This document shows positions 35,827 to 45,328 of a stretch of 64,000 nt of DNA, piece by piece. Origin of the DNA: an uncultured Lachnospiraceae bacterium (lineage in GTDB: Bacteria > Bacillota > Clostridia > Lachnospirales > Lachnospiraceae). The stretch lies in NCBI GenBank assembly GCA_910579425.1, contig CAJTVL010000002.1, forward strand, positions 1-64,000, read 5' to 3'. The position numbers and the translations under genes are program-made. The stretch's first letter is position 1. Each line of letters opens with the position of its first letter. The notes below the pieces were generated by a model, which saw only the letters and a list, made by a program, of their open reading frames with translations, was not told where the DNA came from and searched no databases.

Positions 35827-37263
35827 TTGTTTGTATCACTGTTTTTTCCGGTTTATCTGGTAATTACGGCCACATTGTTCTTTTTGCTCCCGGGGAAATG
35901 GCGTCCGGCGCTTTTGCTGGCGTTTAGTTATTTTTTCTGCGGCTGGCTGGACGTGAGGGCCCTGGCGGTGCTGATACTGTTTTCCTTTTTTACGTGGGGC
36001 GCCGGCCTTGCCATTGAGGGGCAGAAGAGGAAAGGGAACCAAAAAAGGGGCAGGAATTATTTGATCCTGGCAGCGGTCTTTGGGATCGGTCTGCTTTGTA
36101 TTTATAAATATGTGCCCGGTCTTTCTCTGAGGTTTGGGCTTTTGAAGGAGATTCCACAGGGGCTTGCACAGAAGCTGGTTATGCCGGTGGGGCTGTCTTT
36201 TTATCTTTTTCAGGCAATCGGATATTTGGCGGACATCTATCAGGGAAAAAGCCCGGCGGAGAAGAATTTCCTGTATTTAGGATGCTATCTGGCGTTTTTC
36301 CCCAAGCTGGTAAGCGGACCCATCGAGAGGGAAGAAGAGTTCCTGCCTCAAATTAAGGCCGTTAAAAATGTAAGGTTCTATGACAGGGGCAGGCTGTCAA
36401 CGGCGTTTACCTATATGCTGTGGGGATACTTCATGAAGATGGTGGTAGCCGACCGGCTGGCGGTAACGGTAAACCAGATTTTTGACGCGCCGGAGGTCTT
36501 TGACAGCTTTTGGCTGGCGGCGGGGGCACTGCTTTATACCCTGCAGATCTACTGTGATTTTGCGGGCTATTCCTATATTGCCGTGGGCTGCGCCGGAGTT
36601 TTCGGAATCAGGCTGACCCAGAATTTCAGGGCGCCCTACTGCGCATCGGGTATTACCGATTTCTGGCGAAGATGGCATGTTTCGCTCAGCACATGGCTGA
36701 GAGATTACCTGTATATCCCTTTGGGCGGGAATCGGAAGGGAATGCCGAGAAAGTGCATGAACACCATGATCGTCTTCCTGGTATGCGGGATGTGGCATGG
36801 ATCGGGGGTTAATTTCATCGCATGGGGACTGCTGCATGGGATTTACTCGGTTGTGGAGACTCTTGGACGCAGGGCCGGAGTGAAAATGAAAGGCGGACGC
36901 TTGATCACTTTTCTGGCGGTGGCGTTTGCATGGATTTTTTTCAGGGCAAGCAGCTTTGGGGCGGCGGCGGGCTATATAGGCAGGATGGTTACGGCAGGCC
37001 TGCGGCCGGAAATGTGGAGGCAGTATACAGAGCTGCTCCACCTGAATGCGGTGGAAATCGCCGTGATTCTGGCGGGGATTCTGGTGATTTGTGTGGTGGA
37101 TGAGCTTTGTTGCAGAAAAAAGCTTCATCTTCCAACGATGATTCAGCACCAGCAAAATGCGGCCAGATATCTGGTGTTTTATATGTTGATTGTGGCTATT
37201 TTTATCTTTGGTATGTACGGCCCGGGGTATCATGCGGAGCAATTTATCTATATGCAGTTTTGA
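35827..37263 (+). CDS. MBOAT O-acyltransferase (pair 1)
   Basis: 478 residues, TTG start with AGGAGTGGAG upstream. A membrane-bound O-acyltransferase of the AlgI/DltB type with about eleven helices. Family marks: PVGLSFYLFQAIGYLADIY, YCDFAGYSYIAVG, RDYLYIPLGGNRKG and the catalytic His in MWHGSGVNFIAWGLLHG. These enzymes bring acyl groups (usually acetyl) across the membrane and pass them to a surface glycan, often with an SGNH-type partner, which is the next gene. O-acetylation of the surface polysaccharide is the most likely role. Confidence 0.92.
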   Translation: MFVSLFFPVYLVITATLFFLLPGKWRPALLLAFSYFFCGWLDVRALAVLILFSFFTWGAGLAIEGQKRKGNQKRGRNYLILAAVFGIGLLCIYKYVPGLSLRFGLLKEIPQGLAQKLVMPVGLSFYLFQAIGYLADIYQGKSPAEKNFLYLGCYLAFFPKLVSGPIEREEEFLPQIKAVKNVRFYDRGRLSTAFTYMLWGYFMKMVVADRLAVTVNQIFDAPEVFDSFWLAAGALLYTLQIYCDFAGYSYIAVGCAGVFGIRLTQNFRAPYCASGITDFWRRWHVSLSTWLRDYLYIPLGGNRKGMPRKCMNTMIVFLVCGMWHGSGVNFIAWGLLHGIYSVVETLGRRAGVKMKGGRLITFLAVAFAWIFFRASSFGAAAGYIGRMVTAGLRPEMWRQYTELLHLNAVEIAVILAGILVICVVDELCCRKKLHLPTMIQHQQNAARYLVFYMLIVAIFIFGMYGPGYHAEQFIYMQF

Positions 37264-37307
37264 AACACTCGTTATATTTCACTCCGTAATTAGGGAAAGG
37301 GGCAGGC

Positions 37308-38357
37308 ATGATAAAGAATAAAAAAGCCGAGAAGGCGAAAGTATTCGCCAGAATCGGATTTTTCTTGCTGCTGTTTATCACCATTTATCTGGTAATGAAT
37401 ATCCTGCGCGTGAAATCCGATCATGGCATTAACCAACAGGAAGGGCTGTACTGGCAGCCCAGGAATTCCATTGATGTGGTAATGATGGGGACAAGCCATA
37501 TTCATTGTGATATAAATACCGGGCTTTTGTGGGAAAAATATGGGATTGCGGCTTATGATTACAGCGGGGCGGAGCAGCCCCTGTGGATGACCTATTACTA
37601 TCTGAAGGAGCTGTGCAGGTACCAGGAGCCGAAGATGGTGGTGCTGGATTTGTATGCCCCTGCCCGGTTTAAGGAAGATTATCAGTATGAGTGGATTGCG
37701 GAGAATATCTACGGGATGCGCTTTTCACTGAATAAACTCAGGATGCTTTCCGTCAGTGTGGAGCCCTCTAAGCTGCATGAATATTTTCCCTCCTTTGCGG
37801 TTTATCACAGCAGGTATGATGAATTGGATGCCGAGGACTTTACCCATTTTTTCTGGGACAGTCAGGAGAAAGAAGCCTTTAAGGGCTATACGCCTTACTG
37901 GGAAAAAGAGGCGCAGGAGCGGCCGCAGGTAAATGAGGAGCGAAATGACGGTCTTACTCCCAAGTCCGAGGCTTATCTGAGGAAAATCATTTCCTATACC
38001 GGGAAAAAGGGGATCAAGCTGGTTTTGATCGTCGCGCCTCACATCGTAATTGACGAGGACATGCGGACTTATAACAGGATCAGGGAGATTGCGGAGGAGG
38101 AGGGAATTACTTATATTGATTATAACGAGTGTTACGATAAGATCGGTCTTGATTTTCAGGAGGATTTTAATGACGAATCCCACCTGAACTACTGGGGAAG
38201 CTGCAAATTCACCGATTACCTGGGAAGGTTTCTGGACTCCTGTGAGGGGATTCCGGACAGAAGAGGTCAGGAAGGCTATGAATCCTGGGATGAGAATGCC
38301 AGGCTGATTGAACAGGAACTGGCGGACTATGAAAGCGGAGCTTTGCAAAAACCATGA
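37308..38357 (+). CDS. SGNH-like acyltransferase partner (pair 1)
   Basis: 349 residues with an N-terminal membrane anchor (IGFFLLLFITIYLVMNIL) and an extracytoplasmic domain. It has a Ser in block I VVMMGTSHIHCD and a C-terminal Asp-x-x-His in DESHLNYWG, the layout of the SGNH/AlgX-like partners of MBOAT proteins. Shine-Dalgarno AAAGGGG. Placed directly after an MBOAT gene, it most likely completes transfer of the acyl group to the polysaccharide. A second such pair lies at 47343-49955. Confidence 0.82.
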   Translation: MIKNKKAEKAKVFARIGFFLLLFITIYLVMNILRVKSDHGINQQEGLYWQPRNSIDVVMMGTSHIHCDINTGLLWEKYGIAAYDYSGAEQPLWMTYYYLKELCRYQEPKMVVLDLYAPARFKEDYQYEWIAENIYGMRFSLNKLRMLSVSVEPSKLHEYFPSFAVYHSRYDELDAEDFTHFFWDSQEKEAFKGYTPYWEKEAQERPQVNEERNDGLTPKSEAYLRKIISYTGKKGIKLVLIVAPHIVIDEDMRTYNRIREIAEEEGITYIDYNECYDKIGLDFQEDFNDESHLNYWGSCKFTDYLGRFLDSCEGIPDRRGQEGYESWDENARLIEQELADYESGALQKP

Positions 38358-38402
38358 CAAAGCCAAACGATAACACATGTTTTTGCTTGCTGGGAGACGA
38401 AG

Positions 38403-39248
38403 CTAACAGTTTCCCACAAACACATTTCTCAGATATTTTCCGGCAAGCCCGGCAAGACGGTATACCTGCTTCACATCGGTGGCGTCCCGATCCCTCATCC
38501 GATATTGGGGGAAAAAGCGGGTGATATGAAGCGGAATTTCGGAAGCAGGATTGACGGAAGCAATGACAGAAGCAATCCAGGCCGCTTCCTCTTCCATTTC
38601 CTCCTCACGGTCATTTTCGCCGGGAACGATCAGAGTGGTGAGTTCTACGTGACATTCTGCCGCCGCTCTTAAAATGAATTCCTTCACCACGGCAAGGCTG
38701 CCTCCCAGCTTTTGGTAATATTCTTCCCGGAAGCCTTTTAGGTCAATGTTCATGGCGTCTATGAAAGGGAGGATTTCCTCCAGCACAGAAAGGGAGGCCG
38801 TGCCGTTGGTGACAAGAACGTTTTTCATGCCTGCCTTTCTGATCAGACTTGCGGTGTCGCGGATATATTCCCATCCCACTAAGGGCTCGTTATAGGTAAA
38901 TGCCAGGCCGATGTTTCCGGCTTTACGGTATGCCAAAGCCTTGTCTCTCAAAGCGGCGGGAGAGAGATAGGGGACGTCCCGGCAGTCCGGGTCGGCCATG
39001 GAAATTTCGTGATTCTGGCAAAAGGGGCACTTTAAATTACAGCCGTAACTACCCACAGACAAAATCAGACTTCCCGGATAAAAGAGCCTGAGGGGCTTTT
39101 TTTCGATGGGATCCAGGGCAAGGGAAGTGATTCTCCCATAGTTCTCACATTGGATAACGTCCGATATATTTCGCCTCGCCAGGCAAAGTCCCCTTTGACC
39201 CGGCTCTAACCTGCAGTGATGCATACATACCTGACAAGTGGTCTTCAT
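38403..39248 (-). CDS. amrS: AmmeMemoRadiSam radical SAM protein
   Basis: 281 residues. The 4Fe-4S motif CxxxCxxC is in YGCNLKCPFCQNHEIS, preceded by an N-terminal Cys-rich region (CQVCMHHCRLEPGQRGLCLARR) typical of the PFL-activase-like AmrS family. LVTNGTASLSVLEEILPFIDAMNIDLKG is another hallmark. It is transcribed after the AmrB-AmrA fusion gene, 47 bases downstream. The three-part system is widely conserved; I do not know an agreed substrate. Its place inside a polysaccharide locus may be chance or functional. Confidence 0.93.
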   Translation of the reverse strand: MKTTCQVCMHHCRLEPGQRGLCLARRNISDVIQCENYGRITSLALDPIEKKPLRLFYPGSLILSVGSYGCNLKCPFCQNHEISMADPDCRDVPYLSPAALRDKALAYRKAGNIGLAFTYNEPLVGWEYIRDTASLIRKAGMKNVLVTNGTASLSVLEEILPFIDAMNIDLKGFREEYYQKLGGSLAVVKEFILRAAAECHVELTTLIVPGENDREEEMEEEAAWIASVIASVNPASEIPLHITRFFPQYRMRDRDATDVKQVYRLAGLAGKYLRNVFVGNC

Positions 39249-39295
39249 AGCAGAAAAATATCCTCCTTTGCCTGTTGGGAATAAGGGGCAGGCCT

Positions 39296-40681
39296 TTAAA
39301 AATGCCGTACCACCTCAAAACGATCCAGATGAAATGCTTCTTCCTCACCGATTCCCGCCTTGCGCTTTGCAATGGCGATCTGGTCGGCTGCAGTGTCCAC
39401 GCCCTCCAGATTGGGAAGCAAAAGTCCTCGTTTGTGGGCGCTGGTAACTACCACGCCGTAGCGCTTTACGTCCAATTGACTCGGAGATTCGATTTTTTCC
39501 GTTTCTCCCAGCACATCCACACTGATGGTGAGACGGTCCAGTTCTTCTGGCTCGATGGGAGAAAATCTGGGGTCGTTTACGGCTGCGCTGATGGCATTGT
39601 GGAGGATTTCCTCGGCAATGGAAGGCTGCGTGGCCTGCAGGGTGCCGATACAGCCCCGAAGCCGCCCTTCTTTTTTGATGGAGACAAAGACTCCGGCCCT
39701 GTGGGCATACATTTCCTTGGGAAGCTTTTCGGGCAGACTGATGATGCTGCCCGTGCGGATGTAGTTTTCGATGGTTTTCCGGGCAAGCCGGACGTAGGCA
39801 TCCTCCTTTTTGCGGTTTTCTGAAATTCGGGCCCGTTCCATTTCTTCATATTGAACCCTGAAATGCCGCCGGGGATCGGAGGCGGAAGCGCGGTAGCTGC
39901 AAATCCCGTATCCCACGCCGAAAGGGCCTTCATAGGAGTGGCGTCTGGCCTCCACCTGAGTGCCGTCTAAGGCTCCGGCCATAACGGTGAAGGAGCGGTG
40001 GCCGCACTCCCCTGCTTTTTCACAGAAATCCTCCGAAAATTCCAAAAGCGCTCCGAAATCAGCCTTTTCCATGACAGACATGATACGGCTGTCATATTCC
40101 GGGCCTTCCTTTTGGTAACCGTAAGGCCCGTCTTCTTTTAATCGGTGAGATAAATCGCCGCTGGCAATCACTATGGTTTTCCTGTTTAAGGCCTCGGCCG
40201 TCTCACGGATGGCCTCTCCCAGCTCGTAATGAGCGGTGAGGGGAAGGCCTGACAGGCCAATCCGCACCAGCTGATAGTCCGTCCAGTACTGATTTACAAA
40301 ATATAAGGGCACCATGGATCCGTGATCTAAGGACGGATCCTTTTCTCCCAAAGTCCCGGCGGAAAGATTTCGTTTGTCCGCCGCGGAGCACAGCCTTCTG
40401 ACAAAGTCGGTGTCGTAAGAGGCTTCGAGTTTAACCTGACCGGCACGAAAACGCCCAAAATCTCCCCTTGCCTTCCTGCCGGGGGAAATATGGAAATAGT
40501 CCGTATACATCATCTGGTGCGGCGAAATCAGGACAATGGTTTCCGGCTGTAGCTGCCCGATTCCGCGTGCGATCTCATGATAGCTGTCTGTTGTGTGCCG
40601 GATTTGTTGTTCCTGGCCCCCGCCGACCTGAGGGATGATAAGGGGCGGATGAGGAACCATAAATGCTGCTGTAATTCCCAT
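39296..40681 (-). CDS. amrAB: AmmeMemoRadiSam Memo-AMMECR1 fusion
   Basis: 461 residues made of two domains. The N-terminal part (about 1-270) is Memo (AmrB): AAFMVPHPPLIIPQVGGG, LISPHQMMY, LDHGSMVPLYFV and ASGDLSHRL hold the His residues expected to bind metal, as in extradiol dioxygenase-like folds. The C-terminal part (about 290-460) is AMMECR1 (AmrA): GVFVSIKKEGRLRGCIGTL and NDPRFSPIEPEEL. Start ATG with a TGAGGAAAA Shine-Dalgarno. The fusion is a known arrangement. With amrS it forms a complete AmmeMemoRadiSam set. Confidence 0.93.
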   Translation of the reverse strand: MGITAAFMVPHPPLIIPQVGGGQEQQIRHTTDSYHEIARGIGQLQPETIVLISPHQMMYTDYFHISPGRKARGDFGRFRAGQVKLEASYDTDFVRRLCSAADKRNLSAGTLGEKDPSLDHGSMVPLYFVNQYWTDYQLVRIGLSGLPLTAHYELGEAIRETAEALNRKTIVIASGDLSHRLKEDGPYGYQKEGPEYDSRIMSVMEKADFGALLEFSEDFCEKAGECGHRSFTVMAGALDGTQVEARRHSYEGPFGVGYGICSYRASASDPRRHFRVQYEEMERARISENRKKEDAYVRLARKTIENYIRTGSIISLPEKLPKEMYAHRAGVFVSIKKEGRLRGCIGTLQATQPSIAEEILHNAISAAVNDPRFSPIEPEELDRLTISVDVLGETEKIESPSQLDVKRYGVVVTSAHKRGLLLPNLEGVDTAADQIAIAKRKAGIGEEEAFHLDRFEVVRHF

Positions 40682-40814
40682 TTTTCCTCATTTCCATGCG
40701 GCTTTGCGCATGCTGGATTTGTGTCTGTGTGATAAACTGTTTACTTTATTTAATTGTAAAAGGTTTCCCGGAAACTGTCAAGGAATGGACGGGAAGAAAA
40801 AGTCGGTCAGTCGA

Positions 40815-40843
40815 TTGACGTTAATTTCAGAAAATGCTAAGAT
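40815..40843 (+). promoter_or_regulatory. Promoter of the radical SAM/SPASM gene
   Basis: TTGACG (40815-40820), 17 bases, then TAAGAT (40838-40843), 50 bases before the ATG at 40893. It lies in the divergent gap after the amrAB start. Confidence 0.6.
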
Positions 40844-40892
40844 AAAACAGTTAGTATTTGGCAATAATAAACTTATAGATAAGGAGAATGGG

Positions 40893-41873
40893 ATGTCAGT
40901 TAAGTTTCATAATTTTGGGGGAGCCCTTGGCTGGAATCTTCAAAAAAGATTTCCAAAGCTTTCTTCGGAGAGCTATTTAAAGCTACAGTTCCTGACCAGA
41001 AACAAATTGCAGGAAAAATATATTGAATATTTCTATAAAAACGGGGAGCCGCCCATGCCTTTGGTGGTGAATCTGGAGACCATCAACCGCTGCAACAGCA
41101 CCTGCTCTTTCTGCACTGCCAATAAGAATGCGGAGAAGCGCCCTTATAAGCGTATGGAGGAGAGCCTGTTTTACAGCATCATTGACCAGTTAGCGGATTG
41201 GGGCTACAAGGGCCATTTGACCCTTTACGGAAACAATGAACCCTTTCTGGACACGAGAGTGACAGAGTTTCATAAGTATTGCAGGCAGAAGCTTCCGGAT
41301 TGCTTCATATTCCTTTCCACCAACGGGCTTTTGCTCACAGTGGACAAGGTGAAGGAGATCATCCCCTATGTGGATCAGCTGATTATCAATAATTACTGCA
41401 GGGATATGAAGCTGCATGACAATATAAAAGAGATCTATGATTATGCAAAGTCCCACGAGGAAGAATTTCAGGATGTGGAGCTGCTGGTTCAGATGCGCTA
41501 TATGGACGCGGTGCTGACCAACCGGGCCGGCAGCGCGCCGAACAAGCAGAACGACCGGAAGATTATCAGGGAAACCTGCCTGATGCCTTATACGGACATG
41601 TTTATCTTTCCGGACGGCAGAATGGGAATCTGCTGCTGCGATAATTTTGAGAAATCCACCTTGGCTGACTTAAATGTGACGCCGCTGAAAGAAGCCTGGA
41701 ACAGCGCCGCTTACCAGAACCTGCGTCAGGCGATCAGGAAGAGCAGGGCGGGGTATGATTTCTGTAAATACTGCGATTTCATCGATGCCGGGCTGCGTAT
41801 GGACATGGTGGACGATACGCTGAAAAACAAGGCGGCCAATCACGGGGCAAGACAGTCCCTTTTCAGGAAATAA
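40893..41873 (+). CDS. Radical SAM protein with SPASM-like C-terminus
   Basis: About 326 residues. The frame is open from 40704, but the ATG at 40893 has an AAGGAG Shine-Dalgarno and a promoter just upstream. The radical SAM cluster is in INRCNSTCSFCTANK (CxxxCxxC). The C-terminal Cys-rich part (GICCCDNF and GYDFCKYCDF) resembles a SPASM or twitch domain with an auxiliary iron-sulfur cluster. Such enzymes modify peptides, sugars or cofactors; no peptide precursor is seen nearby, so a sugar or glycan substrate is plausible here. Confidence 0.88.
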   Translation: MSVKFHNFGGALGWNLQKRFPKLSSESYLKLQFLTRNKLQEKYIEYFYKNGEPPMPLVVNLETINRCNSTCSFCTANKNAEKRPYKRMEESLFYSIIDQLADWGYKGHLTLYGNNEPFLDTRVTEFHKYCRQKLPDCFIFLSTNGLLLTVDKVKEIIPYVDQLIINNYCRDMKLHDNIKEIYDYAKSHEEEFQDVELLVQMRYMDAVLTNRAGSAPNKQNDRKIIRETCLMPYTDMFIFPDGRMGICCCDNFEKSTLADLNVTPLKEAWNSAAYQNLRQAIRKSRAGYDFCKYCDFIDAGLRMDMVDDTLKNKAANHGARQSLFRK

Positions 41874-41899
41874 AATTCCGCGGGCAAAATCCGCAAAAA

Positions 41900-41931
41900 T
41901 AAAACCCTGCAGCGAAGCCGCGGGGTTTTTG
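41900..41931. terminator. Bidirectional terminator
   Basis: A 10 bp stem (AAAACCCTGC with GCGGGGTTTT, one G-T pair) around the loop AGCGAAGCC, with T-runs on both strands. It lies between two convergent genes and can serve both. Confidence 0.85.
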
Positions 41932-41944
41932 AGACTCAGAGTTT

Positions 41945-43519
41945 TTAATCGATCTCCGCCTCGTTTGAGGCGGCCTTTTCATGATACTCCTGCTCGGTGT
42001 TTACGTTCCAGATGTTGGACTTGTCCTTCCTGCCGCTCAGGATATTTTTAACGGCCTCGAAGGAGGTAACCATGGAGTGGTCAATATTGTTGTAACGGTG
42101 CTGGCCGTTGCGGCCTACGCAGTAAAGGTTGTCTATGGAGCTTAAATAAGCGACCAGAGTATCAATCTCGTCATAGGTATCGAAATAGGCGGGATAGGCC
42201 TTTTTCACCTTTTCCATGTGGGTGTCCATGACGGTTTCGGGGCTGTCGATGAGGCCGAGCTTGATCATTTCCTCCACGCCGATTTTGGAAAATTCTTCTT
42301 CCGTCATATTCCAGAAGCTGTCCCCTTCATTGACGAAGTATTCCAGGCCGATCCAGACGGTGTGCTCCAGATCCTTTATCATATAGGGGGACCAGTTGTT
42401 GTAAATCTGGAAGCGTCCCAGCTTCACATGCCTGTCCTGGACATAAACCCAGCAGTCCGGAACGATATTGCCCACCGTTTTCAGAGCTGTTTTGTTTTTC
42501 AGGTTGATTTTGGGCACAAGAACCCCCAGGGTCATATAATCCCGATAGGGAAGCCCCGCGGCAATCCGGGCAGGGTTAGCGGGAACATCATTCATTCCCC
42601 CTACCAGGTCTTTGACCGGCATGGAAGAGATGAAGTAGTCTCCCTCCACCGTGTGCTCTTCTCCGTCCCTGACATAAGTAAGACCGGTGAGGACATTATC
42701 CTGGTTTTTGTGAAGTCTGGTCACGCGGGCATTCTTGATAATGGTTCCGCCCAGCTTCTCAACCTCGGCGGCAGTCACGTCCCAGAGCTGGCCGGGGCCT
42801 AATTTGGGGTACTTGAACTCCTCGATCAGGGAGGTTTCTACCTTGCGGTTTTTCTTTTTCAGCTTTTTCTCGATAATATCCTTAAGGATTGCCATAATAG
42901 ACATCCCCTTGGTGCGCTGGGCGCCCCAGGAGGGATCGATTTCGCTGGGGTGGCGTCCCCAGAGATTTTCCGTGTAATATTCAAAGAACATGGAATAGAG
43001 CTTACGCCCAAACCGGTTAATATAGAAGTTTTCCAGGCTGTCTTCCTTTTTCTTGTGGATCAGGGAAGCCAAATAGCTGAAGCCCACCTGCATGGTGGTG
43101 AGAAAACCGAAATTTTTCAGGGTTTCCAGCTTCAGGGAAATGGGGTAATCATAAAATTTCGCATCAAAATAAATACGGGATACCCGGTGCCTTGTAAGCA
43201 TAACCCTGTCTTCCTTTTCCGGGTCAGGGCCGCCCTTGGCAAGAGGCATGGATCTGCCCAGGATAATGTCATCGTAGGTAGGTGCGCCCTGCATGGGAAG
43301 CATTTTATCCCACCACTCATTTACTTCAGGAATTTTGGAAAAGAAACGGTGACCGCCCATATCCATGCGGTTGCCTTTATAGTTTACGGTTTTGGAGATA
43401 CCGCCGAAGCAGTCGCTTTCTTCAAAAACGATGACCTCTATGTCCTTTGATTTTGTCAGAAGTTCATAAGCGGCAGTAAGACCCGCAGGACCTGCGCCTA
43501 TGACAAGTGCTTTCTTCAT
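41945..43519 (-). CDS. UGM-like FAD/NAD(P)-dependent oxidoreductase
   Basis: About 524 residues. The ATG at 43519 has an AGGAGC Shine-Dalgarno and gives the conventional start MKKALVIGAGPAGLTAAYEL; the frame is open to 43597 but that part lacks support. The second FAD segment is ESDCFGGISKTVNYKGNR, followed by MDMGGHRFFSK, as in UDP-galactopyranose mutase/amine-oxidase-like proteins of surface-glycan loci. YCVGRNGQHRYNNIDHSM near the C-terminus is a further family mark. Cytosolic. Relative of the flavoprotein at 28662. Possible substrate: a nucleotide or lipid-linked sugar. Confidence 0.82.
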   Translation of the reverse strand: MKKALVIGAGPAGLTAAYELLTKSKDIEVIVFEESDCFGGISKTVNYKGNRMDMGGHRFFSKIPEVNEWWDKMLPMQGAPTYDDIILGRSMPLAKGGPDPEKEDRVMLTRHRVSRIYFDAKFYDYPISLKLETLKNFGFLTTMQVGFSYLASLIHKKKEDSLENFYINRFGRKLYSMFFEYYTENLWGRHPSEIDPSWGAQRTKGMSIMAILKDIIEKKLKKKNRKVETSLIEEFKYPKLGPGQLWDVTAAEVEKLGGTIIKNARVTRLHKNQDNVLTGLTYVRDGEEHTVEGDYFISSMPVKDLVGGMNDVPANPARIAAGLPYRDYMTLGVLVPKINLKNKTALKTVGNIVPDCWVYVQDRHVKLGRFQIYNNWSPYMIKDLEHTVWIGLEYFVNEGDSFWNMTEEEFSKIGVEEMIKLGLIDSPETVMDTHMEKVKKAYPAYFDTYDEIDTLVAYLSSIDNLYCVGRNGQHRYNNIDHSMVTSFEAVKNILSGRKDKSNIWNVNTEQEYHEKAASNEAEID

Positions 43520-43544
43520 GCTTGCTCCTATCTGCGTGATCCGG

Positions 43545-43575
43545 CACACAGACAAACCAAAGGGCTGTCTGTGCG
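43545..43575 (-). other. Hairpin in the flavoprotein 5' leader
   Basis: CACAGACA (43547-43554) and its exact complement TGTCTGTG (43566-43573) frame an 11-base loop, about 25-55 bases before the start at 43519. No T-run follows, so it is not a terminator. Role unknown. Confidence 0.35.
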
Positions 43576-43739
43576 CTTTGACCCGCGTACCAATCATATA
43601 TGATAAAATATTCTAACATACATTGAAAAGTGTGTCCAGTTATACTAGTGTTTGGGACGGATTTAGTGTAAAATAGAAAATGCCGGAGACAAAAGACACA
43701 GGACTGGATTTTTTTCGGAAGGATGGAGAAAGCTAAAGT

Positions 43740-45299
43740 ATGGACCGTGATCAGAAAGTGAGGGATTTCCCCCGCAATAATAAAATACTGGCGGCATGTT
43801 ACCTTGCGGGCGCGGGATTTTTGCTGCTCTTTTTGGCAACACGTTCGTCTTTTTTATACCCCTGCAATGACTGGAACGATGCAAACAGCTATTTCTCTGT
43901 GGGCAAGGCCTTATTTAACGGGAAAATGCCCTACAGGGACGTGTTTGACCAGAAAGGGATGTATCTTTATTTCCTGTATGGGCTTGCCTATCTGGTTTCC
44001 CATACCACCTTTGCGGGAGTGTACCTGCTGGAGGGGATTCTGGCAGCCTTTGATCTGTTTGGGATCTGCCGGATTCTGATGCTTTACGTAAAGAGAAATA
44101 CTGCCCTTGCGCTGAGCCCTCTTGTGCTTGCGGTGATCATCAGCTCCCGGAGCTTTTATTGGGGCGGAAGCGCGGAGGAGGTCTGTTTCCCCTTTCTGGT
44201 GTGGGGGCTGTATCTGGGGCTGGACTATTTTAAGAACCGGTATCCCGGGGAGGCGATGAGCCGGGGGAGGATTTTGGCCGGCGGGATTTTGGCGGGGATC
44301 GCCGCCAATATCAAGTTTACCGTGCTGGGACTTTTCTTTGCCTGGATGATGTGCGTCTTTTTTTCTTTTCTTGCGAGGAAAGAGCTGGCAAGAGGGATAA
44401 AAAGCTGCTTTATTTTCCTGGCCGGGATGGCCCTGCCTTTTTTGCCCTGGTTTGTCTATTTTGCCGTAAGGGGCGGCCTGTATGAGTGGTATTGGGGCTA
44501 TGTGTATATCAACGTCTTTGTGTACAGCAATCTGAACGGAGAGGGTCCTTCGCTCTTTGAGCGGGTTTATACTCTGAGCAAAATTCTCTATTGGGTAATC
44601 AGGACAAATATTATTTATTTTATCTTTATAATACCGGGAATGATTTGGGCTATAATGGGAAAAAACAAAAAGTGGCTGGAGCGTTTTTTTCCGCTTGCCC
44701 TGAGCTTTTTCCTTTTTCTCGGAATTTACGTGGGGGGATCCGAGCTGCCCTATTATGCCCTTCCCCTTGCGGTGTTTACGGTGCTTGGCTTTGCCCCGGC
44801 AGGGCGCGTTCTGGAGCGGATCGGTGAAAAAGTGATTGGCGGCGGAAACGTGCTTTGCAAAAGCGTCAAAGAGGGACGTGCCTTCGGTTTTTTCTGCACA
44901 GGGACGGTTTTGTTTGGCCTGTGTATTGTCTGGACAAACTCCATGAATATTCCCCACAGGCTGGATCGGAAGGAAGATATTTTTTTATATCGGTTCAGGG
45001 AGATTATAGCACAGACGCCGGAGCCCACGCTGCTCAACATCAACTGTCTGGACGCCGGACTGTATACGGTGTGCGATATTGTCCCTACCTGCCGGTGGTT
45101 CCAGACACAGACTCTGGCCATTGACGATGTGCTGACGGAGCAGGAACGGTATATCCGGGAAGGGAAGACGGATTACGTGCTGGCCAGAGATTATTATCCG
45201 GAAGTGATTTGGGATAAGTATGAGCTGGTCTGCCAGGCCCCTTGGCAGCAGGAAGGCAATGAGTTTACGTTTTATCTGTTCCGGCGTGTGGACCGGTGA
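43740..45299 (+). CDS. GT39-like membrane glycosyltransferase
   Basis: 519 residues, ATG at 43740 with a GGATGGAGAAAG upstream stretch. About eleven helices (AGAGFLLLFLATRSSFLYP first). The first long loop reads NDWNDANSYFSVGKALFNG, then GKMPYRDVFDQKGMYLYFLYGL, typical of GT39/GT-C enzymes (acidic DANSYF and RDVFDQKG). The C-terminal 110 residues are soluble. Probable transferase using a polyprenyl-phosphate sugar donor on the outer face. Overlaps the next frame at its stop, suggesting an operon with the split gene and MBOAT pair that follow. Confidence 0.78.
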   Translation: MDRDQKVRDFPRNNKILAACYLAGAGFLLLFLATRSSFLYPCNDWNDANSYFSVGKALFNGKMPYRDVFDQKGMYLYFLYGLAYLVSHTTFAGVYLLEGILAAFDLFGICRILMLYVKRNTALALSPLVLAVIISSRSFYWGGSAEEVCFPFLVWGLYLGLDYFKNRYPGEAMSRGRILAGGILAGIAANIKFTVLGLFFAWMMCVFFSFLARKELARGIKSCFIFLAGMALPFLPWFVYFAVRGGLYEWYWGYVYINVFVYSNLNGEGPSLFERVYTLSKILYWVIRTNIIYFIFIIPGMIWAIMGKNKKWLERFFPLALSFFLFLGIYVGGSELPYYALPLAVFTVLGFAPAGRVLERIGEKVIGGGNVLCKSVKEGRAFGFFCTGTVLFGLCIVWTNSMNIPHRLDRKEDIFLYRFREIIAQTPEPTLLNINCLDAGLYTVCDIVPTCRWFQTQTLAIDDVLTEQERYIREGKTDYVLARDYYPEVIWDKYELVCQAPWQQEGNEFTFYLFRRVDR

Positions 45300-45328
45300 G
45301 AGAAAGCAGAGTAAGGAGTGTAGGACGG

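Noticed and set aside
43911..44957. 348-codon open frame on the minus strand
   Set aside because: Antisense to a clear GT39-like gene; Lys/Pro/His-rich shadow with no recognisable family.
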